The position numbers and the translations under genes are program-made. The notes beneath the pieces were generated by a model. It made no database searches. It had not been told where the DNA came from and worked only from the letters and a program-made list of their open reading frames with translations. Below, in pieces: positions 7,928 to 16,065 of a stretch of 64,000 nt of DNA. The stretch is from the NCBI GenBank assembly GCA_022823085.1, contig JAJDXV010000141.1, positions 1 to 64,000 of the forward strand, in the 5' to 3' direction. Each line of letters begins with the position of its first letter. Position 1 is the first letter of the stretch. This stretch comes from Candidatus Poribacteria bacterium. Its GTDB lineage: Bacteria; Poribacteria; WGA-4E; WGA-3G.

Positions 7928-10333
7928 TTAATGCTCTTTTGGTGAAGAAACTCGCTTGTGTTTTTCCTCCAGCTGCTTGAGGCGTTCTTTGAATTGTGCG
8001 ATGTCTTCCTTCAACCCTTTGATGGTTTCTTCCAGCGAGAGATCCCGCAAACGCTCGCGCGCACCCTCACCCTCCTTCAGCTGCTCAAGGAGTTGTTGGA
8101 TCAACTCCGTATCTTCCATCATCGCTTTGAGGGTCTTTTCCAGCGGCAAGAGATCTTGCAAACGCTGGCGCGCACCCTCACCCTCCTTCAACTCTTCCTT
8201 CATCAGCTGCTCGAGGAGTTGTTGGATCAACTCTGCGTCCTTCGTCACTTCTTTGAGGGTCTCTTCCAGCGAGAGATCTTGGTCCCGATTGTGAGCGTCG
8301 CCCTTCTCTACTGTCGGACTGTGTTCCCCTTTTCTTTTCAGGAGTACCACATATCCGTCCCCAGTAACGTCTAATTTTTTCACCGATTCCGCGTCAAGGA
8401 ACAGATAACCGTTAGTCGGGATTTTAACATCTTCATTGAATTCATCTTCATTGAATTGGATAGTCCACTCCGCGTCACCCAATGGAGAGACAACACTCAG
8501 TCTCCAGTCTTTCAAGTTCAGTTCGCTATCGCTTAGGTTGCGGAGTTCCACCCACTCAGGAAAATCAGAAGCGTTATCGATCTCGATCTCGATGATAGGC
8601 TTCGGCACAAACACTACGCCGATCGTATCGGCGATAGTACCAACGAAGTGTGAACCGAGAGAGCGTATCGGTTCTGTGAACGCGAAGTTGTGCAGCACTT
8701 TTCCATCCTTAGCGATAAGAACGGTCTGTGCAACGTTCCGGTTCAACCGATAGCTGCTTGGCCCTTCACGTCCATCGGGAGAGATCCCTACGATGATCTC
8801 GTCTGGAAGGTCTTTTTCAAAAACATCGCGAGCCGATTCAGGCAACGCATCCGCATCATCCGTAAGGAACACAACGCCTATCTGAAATTCGAGATCAGAC
8901 GCGTTGTTCTGTTTTTTCTTAAAATCACCAATTCTTTTCAGCCACTCGGACACCTGAACAAGCCCCTTTATGCCAGCTTCATCGGTGTCTTGCAAGAATA
9001 AGATGATCGGTTTTCCATCTGCTTTAGCGGTGATATCAAACGTTTTACCGTCGATGTCGCCACGAATGCCAGTTACTTTCAACGGCGGCAGTTTTTGCCC
9101 GGGCTGCGGTCCAGAGACGATTCCGTTTTCCTCGGACCCGTCAAATAGCGTCGGGTCTTCCACTTTAATGTCCGAATCTTCCGTGTCCGTTTTCTCACCT
9201 ATTTTCTCAACTTTCGCTTCCTGTCCGTGCTGTTTTTCAACCGTTTCTTCTGATTTCTCAGGGGTCTGAGCGAACAGTGAGACTTGGAACGTTTTCAGCG
9301 GCACCAGTTGTGCCATCGCCAATATGGGCAGACAGGTAAGGAGTAAGGTCGCTGCTATCAGCCGCAAACGCGGCTTCAATTGTACGTCTAACTGTCGATT
9401 GGCTTTCAAAATAGCGTCAATCCGAGATTCCAACTGCAACGGCTGATTGAAGGACAAAGCGAGTGGAATTGCTCTATCTCTGTGGCGAACCAGATCCAAT
9501 AGACACTGCGCGTAGTTTTTCCGAGCCCCCGTCAATCGGATAACCCAATCGTCACAGATGCGTTCCTGTAGGCGGACGAGTTCGCGGTTAAGGAGATGGT
9601 AAATCGGATGAAAAAAGAAGATAACCCCAACCGTGTGCGAAAAGAGGTTCGTTAACCAATCAAGTCGTTGTACATGTGCTAATTCGTGAGCGGCGACCAA
9701 CTCAAACTGCTCCAAATTCAGTTTTCGTGGAATCAGGATGTAGGGGGATAGCCAACCGAATGAGATCGGCGATGCGACTCGATCCGAGAAGCAGACGGTG
9801 ACTGACCGCTTTATGTTCAGTTGTTGTGCCAATCGTCGGCAAATCGCCTGATATGAATCATCAGCTGCTACAGCACTGCGGCGGCGTTGGTGGATTCGGT
9901 ACAGGCCAAACATAAAGCGTGCCAACATAACGAGTGCCCCGATTGTCCAGACGCACAGTAGCAGATCTGTTTTTGCCCAATTGACGATAGATTTACCACC
10001 AGCAAGGAATTGGTTCTTGGAGTGTGTATCGTTTTCAGTGGACGAAATTTCTGGTAAATCTGTGGTCAGCACAGCGAAACCCGATCCGTTTACTGGCTTC
10101 GCCTGCACTAATTCTGACACCGGGTTTCCGCCGATGGAGAGGGCTGGCATAAACTGGTTCAAAGCGAATAGGATCGGTAAACTGAGCAAAGATAACAGCC
10201 AGAACAGGTGAACGGCGGTGTTGGAGCGACGACTTTTGCGAAATGGGGGAGTCGCGACGAACCATATCAAGCCGCTCAGAAGCATCCACTGCCATGAGCA
10301 ATTGAGCAGGGAAAGGAGGATTTGCTTAGTCAT
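7928..10333 (-). CDS. BlaR1-like M56 membrane metallopeptidase with thioredoxin-like, lamin-tail and coiled-coil extensions
   Basis: 801 residues, far longer than the peptidase alone. Membrane helices lie at about 10-28, 42-60, 122-145 and 320-340. The M56 zinc motif HELAH is at 216-220, with RICDDWVIRLTG downstream. After the last helix comes a Pro/Glu-rich linker, then a thioredoxin/peroxiredoxin-like part (GQKLPPLKV, KPIILFLQDTD, TVLIAKDGKVL), a lamin-tail-like part (FPEWVELRNLSDSELNLKDW), and two tandem coiled-coil repeats (ELIQQLLEQL). No CXXC is visible in the thioredoxin-like part. It presumably cleaves the BlaI-like repressor encoded upstream, with which it overlaps by 8 nt. The signal sensed is unknown. 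Confidence 0.75.
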   Translation of the reverse strand: MTKQILLSLLNCSWQWMLLSGLIWFVATPPFRKSRRSNTAVHLFWLLSLLSLPILFALNQFMPALSIGGNPVSELVQAKPVNGSGFAVLTTDLPEISSTENDTHSKNQFLAGGKSIVNWAKTDLLLCVWTIGALVMLARFMFGLYRIHQRRRSAVAADDSYQAICRRLAQQLNIKRSVTVCFSDRVASPISFGWLSPYILIPRKLNLEQFELVAAHELAHVQRLDWLTNLFSHTVGVIFFFHPIYHLLNRELVRLQERICDDWVIRLTGARKNYAQCLLDLVRHRDRAIPLALSFNQPLQLESRIDAILKANRQLDVQLKPRLRLIAATLLLTCLPILAMAQLVPLKTFQVSLFAQTPEKSEETVEKQHGQEAKVEKIGEKTDTEDSDIKVEDPTLFDGSEENGIVSGPQPGQKLPPLKVTGIRGDIDGKTFDITAKADGKPIILFLQDTDEAGIKGLVQVSEWLKRIGDFKKKQNNASDLEFQIGVVFLTDDADALPESARDVFEKDLPDEIIVGISPDGREGPSSYRLNRNVAQTVLIAKDGKVLHNFAFTEPIRSLGSHFVGTIADTIGVVFVPKPIIEIEIDNASDFPEWVELRNLSDSELNLKDWRLSVVSPLGDAEWTIQFNEDEFNEDVKIPTNGYLFLDAESVKKLDVTGDGYVVLLKRKGEHSPTVEKGDAHNRDQDLSLEETLKEVTKDAELIQQLLEQLMKEELKEGEGARQRLQDLLPLEKTLKAMMEDTELIQQLLEQLKEGEGARERLRDLSLEETIKGLKEDIAQFKERLKQLEEKHKRVSSPKEH

Positions 10334-10712
10334 CGGTTTCTTCTCCTTCAGGTTGGTAGTTGTTAATTAACGCCTGTAAGCGGTTGTGTTCATCTGCACC
10401 GGTTTGTCGCACTTCAAGGAGTGTGTTCACCAATTTCTCGGCTGAGTTGTCAAAAAGGCGTTCGAGTAAATCGCTGAGCATTGTATGCGTAATCTCTGTC
10501 TCCTTGACGAGAGACTGGTAAACGAACGTCCTACCGTCAACTTGATGCGACAAAAACCCTTTCTTTTCGAGACTTTTCATGGTTGTAGCGACAGTGGTAT
10601 AGGCAAGCTTGCGATCAATGTTATCGAGGACATCGTTGACCGTGGCACGCGTCAGTTTCCACACCACTTTCATCACTTCAAGTTCTAATGGGTGTAATCT
10701 TTTGGTTTTCAT
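10326..10712 (-). CDS. BlaI/MecI-family repressor
   Basis: 128 residues, typical length. The winged helix is seen in LHPLELEVMKVVWKL, ATVNDVLDNI, LAYTTVATTMKSLEKKGFLSH and the wing VDGRTFVYQ, followed by a dimerisation tail. It likely represses its own operon and is inactivated by cleavage by the co-encoded M56 protease. The ATG follows a GGAGC. Whether it controls beta-lactam resistance is unknown; no beta-lactamase is in the window. Confidence 0.85.
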   Translation of the reverse strand: MKTKRLHPLELEVMKVVWKLTRATVNDVLDNIDRKLAYTTVATTMKSLEKKGFLSHQVDGRTFVYQSLVKETEITHTMLSDLLERLFDNSAEKLVNTLLEVRQTGADEHNRLQALINNYQPEGEETDD

Positions 10713-10793
10713 CGGATATGCTCCTTAATATATAAGGTGAATTTGACTCATGAACCAGAAGGTTAATGTTCATGTTGCGAATTACGATCTGTA

Positions 10794-10851
10794 AATACTA
10801 ATTCTAAATACGTAGTAATAGTATTATACACCCTATAAAGCTGTTTGTCAA
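10794..10851 (-). promoter_or_regulatory. Promoter and probable BlaI operator
   Basis: Minus strand TTGACA (10851-10846), 17 bp, TATAAT (10828-10823), consensus at both boxes. Immediately downstream lies AATAC-N9-GTATT within a wider ATACTA/TAGTAT inverted repeat covering the transcription start. This is a plausible site for autorepression by the BlaI-like protein. Confidence 0.7.
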
Positions 10852-10978
10852 ATTAATTTACAAAAAAAATTATAGTAAAACTTAGTGGCCTCTAAAAATA
10901 ACAGGACACATTTTGAAAGACGGACGAGGAAACCTCGCCCCTACGAACTGTTTGTTGGTAAACGAAAAGGGACTGAAC

Positions 10979-11054
10979 ATAGCACTCCGCTGGAGTGCAG
11001 CCGCTCCTCAATGAATAGACTATAGACATGTTGCTCCGCTGGAGCAAGGAGACC
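10979..11054. repeat. Palindromic repeat (CACTCCGCTGGAGTGC), copy 1
   Basis: Contains GCACTCCGCTGGAGTGC and GCTCCGCTGGAGC joined by about 40 bp. The whole block recurs in inverse orientation at 52222-52297 with about two mismatches. Region 10892-11180 otherwise has no gene. Confidence 0.75.
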
Positions 11055-11120
11055 CATTTTTCATTCCCGATAGGTGTCAATTTAGGGATTTTTGACGGTA
11101 TTTTGTAGGAATGTCTCTAC

Positions 11121-11201
11121 CGATGCCGTCCCTACGGGACTCAAGAGATGCGGGTGGTTCGGGCTGCTATAAACATATCGTCGCTACGCGACTGAAGAGG
11201 T
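11121..11201. repeat. Palindromic repeat (GTCCCTACGGGAC / GTCGCTACGCGAC), copy 2
   Basis: Inverted copy of 7590-7668, with a few differences in the middle. Confidence 0.65.
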
Positions 11202-11439
11202 TTCTGTTTAGAATCCGGTTCGGTTGGGAAACCGAACCTACCGGGCCTGGGTCAGAATTTTCCAAAGACACGTACAAAAATTTCCATGTAGTTTTGGTCG
11301 TTAACTTCCCCGCTACGCGACTGAAGAGGTTTCTGTTTAGAATCCGGTTCGGTTGGGAAACCGAACCTACCGGGCCTGGGTCAGAATTTTCCAAAGACCC
11401 GTACAAAAATTTCCATGTAGTTTTGGTCGTTAACTTCCC
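11182..11439. repeat. 129-bp tandem direct duplication
   Basis: Units 11182-11310 and 11311-11439 are nearly identical (AAAGACACGTAC versus AAAGACCCGTAC). Each includes a palindrome (GGTTCGGTTGGGAAACCGAACC) and, on the minus strand, the last 19 codons of the small gene at 11381-11566. The similarity points to a recent event or gene conversion. Confidence 0.85.
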
Positions 11440-11566
11440 CGATTGCGCGTTGGTCAATGTAGCGTGCCCCGATATGTAGAAACATCTGCTTCCGATATGC
11501 GGTAAAACTTTTCTCCATCTCAGCCAACAACGCCTGACGGACAAAATCGTTGTCGTCTTCAAGCAT
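11381..11566 (-). CDS. Small hypothetical protein coupled to the agarase-like gene
   Basis: 61 residues starting at the ATG inside ATGCTTGA, where the TGA ends the upstream gene (8-nt overlap). Reads MLEDDNDFVRQALLAEMEKS then RKQMFLHIGARYIDQ and GEVNDQNYMEIFVRVFGKF. Not recognised. The last 19 codons are duplicated downstream in the 129-bp repeat. It could be the two ends of a larger gene joined by deletion. Confidence 0.5.
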   Translation of the reverse strand: MLEDDNDFVRQALLAEMEKSFTAYRKQMFLHIGARYIDQRAIGEVNDQNYMEIFVRVFGKF

Positions 11567-12635
11567 AAGTTTGTCTGCGCTGCATTTCGGTGTTGACGGC
11601 GCGAATACCTGCCACTGTCTCGTTAATCTGATTGTTTGCGGGGTCTCGAAATCCGTACTTCCGTGCGTTGTTCTTAATGTAGGCACCACAGAGGTGGTAT
11701 CCGACGCATTGCGGGATATCCCAGAGTGCGTCCATCACCTGACGATAGTGGTCTGCATCGTGCAAGCGTTCTGCTGTCGGGGGCCAACCGGTATCGCCGT
11801 GTGCGCGTATATGTCCGGCAGCGTCCGCCAGCAGCACTGGCTTGTCTGCGAAGCCTGCCCAGCGCTGCATCTTCGTGGCAATATTCCCTACCGTCCCAAA
11901 ACATTGAAAACTGAGTACATCGATATAGGGCAGTGCAGCCTGGACGACCTCCTCGGGCAACAGTGCGTTTGCCTCCCATCGGTCACCGAGGATCAGGTGG
12001 TTCGTGTCGTAGCGACGGATCGCGTCATGGGTGACCCTATAGTAGCGTTCGGCAATCGCGGCGAGTTCGCGTCTCCCCGCCGCCGATTCGAGCAACTCTG
12101 GATCAACTAACGCCCCGCGCCACTCTGTGGCAGGCGAGGTGTGTACCCACTGCGGACAATCACAGTAGAAGTAGCCGACCAGCTTCGGATCGTCGCGCAA
12201 GCGCGCGCATTCATCGCGGGCGACGTAGTCGCACCACGCCTCGAAGTCGGCGCTCATCAGGTCGGGCATACGGACTTCAACCTGCCACTGATGCGCCTCA
12301 GTGAAAGGTAGCAGGTGGCAGTAAGGCATGTCCGCCCATTGGTATTCCTCATAAGTGAACGGACGCGAATGACGACGGTAGCCGTCGGTAATAATTACGA
12401 CTTCCTGCGTCCAGCCAATCGTGTTAAAACCCCAGTCCCGTAGATCATCGGCGACAGCGCGTAGCCATTCTTCATGGCTGTTGCCGAACTCTCGTTCCCA
12501 CACGCCATCCGATTCTGTATACCGCAACGCGGCCGAGTCGATATGGTTCATACCGATAGACCAGAACGGCGCACCGTCGGGTGTAATGAACCACCAACGT
12601 CCATCCTGTTTCTCAATTGTGTAAAAGCCTGCCAT
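11559..12635 (-). CDS. Agarase-like TIM-barrel protein
   Basis: 358 residues, cytoplasmic (no signal peptide). The pattern resembles agarase/GH50-like clan A glycosidases: GRWWFITPDGAPFWSIGMNH, DLRDWGFNTIGW, DPKLVGYFYCDCPQW, AIRRYDTNHLILGDRW, KPVLLADAAGH. In typical relatives the fourth-strand motif carries N-E and the seventh-strand motif an acidic nucleophile (TE or GE). Here these read CDCPQW and LADAAG, so the usual catalytic glutamates are not obvious. It may be a divergent or non-hydrolytic member. It overlaps a small downstream ORF by 8 nt. Confidence 0.55.
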   Translation of the reverse strand: MAGFYTIEKQDGRWWFITPDGAPFWSIGMNHIDSAALRYTESDGVWEREFGNSHEEWLRAVADDLRDWGFNTIGWTQEVVIITDGYRRHSRPFTYEEYQWADMPYCHLLPFTEAHQWQVEVRMPDLMSADFEAWCDYVARDECARLRDDPKLVGYFYCDCPQWVHTSPATEWRGALVDPELLESAAGRRELAAIAERYYRVTHDAIRRYDTNHLILGDRWEANALLPEEVVQAALPYIDVLSFQCFGTVGNIATKMQRWAGFADKPVLLADAAGHIRAHGDTGWPPTAERLHDADHYRQVMDALWDIPQCVGYHLCGAYIKNNARKYGFRDPANNQINETVAGIRAVNTEMQRRQTYA

Positions 12636-12724
12636 GTTTCAGTACCCTTCCCCTATTAAGTTGCGTAGCGACATTATTCTTTTCGGCGTTAAGTATATTC
12701 CAAAAATTACCGAATGTCAAGAAC

Positions 12725-12843
12725 AGGACTTACGCACTTTTGGCTATAGGTGGCTCTGTTAGATGAAATTCTTCTGAAAACACAGCGTTTTTGCGTCACA
12801 ATCTAACAGATTGTGGTACAAAAGAGCGCTATGCGTAAGTCCT
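12725..12843. mobile_element. MITE-like element, copy 2
   Basis: Inverted ends AGGACTTACGCA/TGCGTAAGTCCT. AAGAA flanks both sides (after one base on each side), consistent with a 5-bp target duplication. Its inside is nearly identical to copy 4 at 45141. Confidence 0.85.
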
Positions 12844-12966
12844 AAAGAAGTCTGTGCCACCGGATTTTTGAACAAAACTGTCCAAAAACTGAACAATAAG
12901 CACGCTTCATCGCTTCATATCAACCGAAAACCCATTTTTAAAGGTACTTTGCGCTTGAATTTTCTT

Positions 12967-12983
12967 TGGCATGAAAATTGCTT
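12967..12983 (+). promoter_or_regulatory. sigma54 (-24/-12) promoter
   Basis: TGGCATGAAAATTGCTT: GG at 12968-12969 and GC at 12980-12981, ten bases apart as required by RpoN. The identical core precedes the paralogous locus at 15517. An activator (bEBP) is needed; none is encoded in the window. Confidence 0.7.
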
Positions 12984-13119
12984 ATACATTTAACACTGCG
13001 AACCGACTGGGAGAGCCTACCTCCTTGGAAAAATACGGAGCGATGCATCGGGCTTTCCTATCTCGATTGTTGTATCGCTCCATCTATCCATCTGTGCTGT
13101 GTGCAAAGGAGAAAGGACC

Positions 13120-15387
13120 ATGAAATTCAGAAAAAAAACTCTACCGATAGCTCTACTTAGGGCGTTAATGGGCGGTTTGTTCAGTATTATCTATATCTCC
13201 GGCTTTGCGTTTGCGATTGAACCGATCGGCACGATTGGGCAGCCGCTTCCAGAACAGCACGCGTTCCTGTCCAACGATACGATTTTACGTGTTGTTCCGA
13301 CGCACATTCAGGTTGTTGATTTGCACACTGGAACTGTAATTGATGAATTCGGTGAGCGAACGGACTACAGCAATGTGGTATTTAGTCCGACTGCGTCGCA
13401 TTTAGCGATTCTGAATCACTCTGGCGATCCGAGAGCGACAACAGTAAACATTTGGGATGTCAACGCTCGCGAGCAGATCATGACTTGGAAGTTCGGAAGC
13501 CGCGTCAGCCTTGCAGCATTTAGTCCAATGGACCCAGTGTTTGCGACATCCTTTAAAGATGGAATCCATCTATGGAACTGGCAAACTGGAGAGTCCATTG
13601 GAACGATGGTACGCATAAACTCTCCACCAAAACGTACCATAGTCTTCAGTCCCGACGGCCGTCATCTTATGATAGTCTCCAGGCAGCCGGATGTTGAGTT
13701 GTGGAATGTCGAAACGCTCCGCTTAGAGGGACGTTTTGAGGGACACACTGGGGACTGGGTTGAGGGCGTTGTTATCAGTTCAGATGGATCAACTATTGCA
13801 ACATTTGAAAGAAATTCAAACTCAGTTTATGTCTGGGATGTAGCAACACTACATCTGTTATGGCAAAAAACGAATAGTAATGGAAGGATTTCAAGCCTGG
13901 CCTTCAGTCCAGACAGCCAACGTCTGTATGTTACGACTGAGACTTCTCGTCTGAGTAGATCGGGCTATGGTCCGTGGTTAGGTTGGGATGACCGAGTGCG
14001 GGTCTGCGATGTTAAGTCTGGACGACAGATAGATGTATTCGGCACTGAGTTCACTCGATTAGAATCGGTGACACTCTCACCAGATGAAAAAATCGCGCTT
14101 TTACACTATCACGATGCTGTTGTGCTATGGGATATTGAAGAAAAACAGCCTGTGAAGAGATGGACCGATTTTATTGATCCTGTCTGGGGATTTGACGTAG
14201 GACTGAGTCCTGATGGTCAAACATTTGTCAGTGCCTCCCGGGATTTTATTAAAATTTGGGATGTTCCTTCAGGGCAGCTGCGGCGACTCGTTTCTGCAGA
14301 AAAAGAGTTCTTTGAAGGATTCGTTATCTCTCCCGATAGTAAAAAATTCGCTATTGTTCAAGATCCTTGGGTGCAGGTGCGCGACCTGCAGACTGGCAAA
14401 GTTGAAACCCAATTTCCACACCGCGTTGGATACTCTCATGAGATTACCTTCAGTCCGTCAGGAAAGTGGATTGCAGCAGAGGAAGACTGGGGGAATCTTT
14501 TCGTCTTTGACAGCAAAAACCCAAAGAAATTTCAGGAAATTAGGCAGGAACAAATTCATATTTATTATCAACTTGCTTTTAGTAAAAATGATGAATACTT
14601 GGCAGCTGCCGGTGAGGCGAAAGATGATAATTACTGGATTTGGTTGTGGAAACGCGAAGGAGATACTTTCGTCTTTCAATACAAGTGGCAAATGCCAAAA
14701 CTTCATTACGGCTCACATTCAACGCTTGTCTTTGCATCTAATACGGTATTAGCCGTACCTATTCGAGGTACTATCCAAATCTGGAAACTCTTGCCAAATC
14801 GCCCAAAACTTTTGAAAACACTCAATGGAGAGGCACCAGTGCATTTTAGTTCAAACACCCGCTACCTCTTCGCCGATCGAAACGGTAAACTCCAAATCTG
14901 GGACTGGCGGGAAGAGACACCTATGGACTATCCATCTATCTCATCGTATTTTGCCCTCAGTCGAGATGGGTCCGTGCTACTTTCGCAAACGAATACAGGA
15001 CAAATCCAAATATGGGATGGAAACACACTGCTACCCCCGCAGTATTATCCTATTATACCTCACGGGAAGCAGCTTATCATATTAGGCGATGTAAAGCGGA
15101 ATCAACTCTTACAGAACTTTCCGAATCCGTTCAATCCAGAAACGTGGATTCCATTCCGACTCGCAAATGAGAGCCGTGTTACAATCCACATTCATAATTC
15201 TACGGGTCAATTGGTCCGTCACTTATCCTTGGGCACCATGCCCGCAGGCGACTATTTCTCACAATCCAAAGCAATTCACTGGGATGGACGCAGTCAGACC
15301 GGCGAACCTGTCAGTAGTGGTGTTTACCTCTATACTATTAATGCCGGTGATTTCTCGGCAACACGCAAAATGCTCATCAGGAAATGA
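13120..15387 (+). CDS. Secreted WD40-repeat protein with C-terminal sorting domain
   Basis: 755 residues from ATG 13120, behind AAAGGAGAAAGG; the listed GTG 13099 is upstream of that ribosome site. A signal peptide ends near SGFAFAIEP. The body is a series of WD40-like blades (VVFSPTASHLAIL, WNVETLRLEGRFEGH, SLAFSPDSQRLYV, and others), with no enzyme motif. The last about 100 residues (LLQNFPNPFNPETWIPFRL, PAGDYFSQSKAIHWDGR, SGVYLYTINAGDFSATRKM) form a FlgD-like/T9SS-type sorting domain, so the protein is exported or surface-attached. It is transcribed from a sigma54 site. It is paralogous to 16066-18351, nearly identical over about 70 residues after the signal peptide. Confidence 0.85.
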   Translation: MKFRKKTLPIALLRALMGGLFSIIYISGFAFAIEPIGTIGQPLPEQHAFLSNDTILRVVPTHIQVVDLHTGTVIDEFGERTDYSNVVFSPTASHLAILNHSGDPRATTVNIWDVNAREQIMTWKFGSRVSLAAFSPMDPVFATSFKDGIHLWNWQTGESIGTMVRINSPPKRTIVFSPDGRHLMIVSRQPDVELWNVETLRLEGRFEGHTGDWVEGVVISSDGSTIATFERNSNSVYVWDVATLHLLWQKTNSNGRISSLAFSPDSQRLYVTTETSRLSRSGYGPWLGWDDRVRVCDVKSGRQIDVFGTEFTRLESVTLSPDEKIALLHYHDAVVLWDIEEKQPVKRWTDFIDPVWGFDVGLSPDGQTFVSASRDFIKIWDVPSGQLRRLVSAEKEFFEGFVISPDSKKFAIVQDPWVQVRDLQTGKVETQFPHRVGYSHEITFSPSGKWIAAEEDWGNLFVFDSKNPKKFQEIRQEQIHIYYQLAFSKNDEYLAAAGEAKDDNYWIWLWKREGDTFVFQYKWQMPKLHYGSHSTLVFASNTVLAVPIRGTIQIWKLLPNRPKLLKTLNGEAPVHFSSNTRYLFADRNGKLQIWDWREETPMDYPSISSYFALSRDGSVLLSQTNTGQIQIWDGNTLLPPQYYPIIPHGKQLIILGDVKRNQLLQNFPNPFNPETWIPFRLANESRVTIHIHNSTGQLVRHLSLGTMPAGDYFSQSKAIHWDGRSQTGEPVSSGVYLYTINAGDFSATRKMLIRK

Positions 15388-15516
15388 GAGGGTTCTGATT
15401 GATTTGAACCGTGATAGCTGCACCTCTTCGGGCATTTTTTCCTCTGTTTCGCACCTTTTTGTGCAACTCAACAGCCGTCATATCAAGATTATGGACATAT
15501 TCAGCGTATTTGATAT

Positions 15517-15533
15517 TGGCATGAAAATTGCTC
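15517..15533 (+). promoter_or_regulatory. sigma54 (-24/-12) promoter, second copy
   Basis: TGGCATGAAAATTGCTC with GG at 15518-15519 and GC at 15530-15531. It reads into a leader similar to that of the 13120 gene, and then the LamG fragment and second WD40 gene. Confidence 0.7.
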
Positions 15534-15676
15534 AGTATATTAGAACGCTGAGTAAACCTATGGGAAAGTCTTCCGCCTTGTAGAAATGTGAAGCGATGTA
15601 ACGGCTTTCCCATATCTCGCTTGCTTGAATTGCCCCATCCATTCATCCAATGCGCTATGCTTAAGGAGATAAAACC

Positions 15677-15988
15677 GTGAAGAGATGGCAATGTCTACGA
15701 CAAACGTTTATATCTATTCTTTTATTCACATTGATTCCACTGAATGCGAAGGCGTTTCCTCCGCCTTCGCCGGCAGGGGGCAACTATTTAGTGCTTGATG
15801 GCGTGGACGCCTACGCTGTTTTAGACTTTGAAGCCTTCGGTATACTTCTTCCTGAAGGCACAGATGAATTCACCGTTGAAGCGTGGGTGTATCCGACGGC
15901 GGAAAAGGGTGGCGCGAAGACAGGCATTCCACTCGCGGTTAAGCCTGCCGGAAAACTCACAACGACATGGGGACAACTGAAGCGATGA
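15677..15988 (+). CDS. Internally deleted LamG-type secreted protein
   Basis: 103 residues. A signal peptide (TFISILLFTLIPLNAKAF) leads into the start of a LamG/concanavalin-like domain (YLVLDGVDAYAVLDF, FTVEAWVYPT). It then jumps directly to the family C-terminal motif AGKLTTTWGQLKR, seen at the end of the 266-residue LamG protein at 42660. About 150 residues of the usual domain are missing but the frame is intact. Probably non-functional as a lectin fold. First gene of the second sigma54 unit. Confidence 0.6.
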   Translation: MKRWQCLRQTFISILLFTLIPLNAKAFPPPSPAGGNYLVLDGVDAYAVLDFEAFGILLPEGTDEFTVEAWVYPTAEKGGAKTGIPLAVKPAGKLTTTWGQLKR

Positions 15989-16065
15989 ACCGTTCACTAT
16001 CGACCTAATCTGTCATCGTGTACGCCCTCGTCTCCACTTCACTCTTCAAGGGTTTGGAGGTTCTC

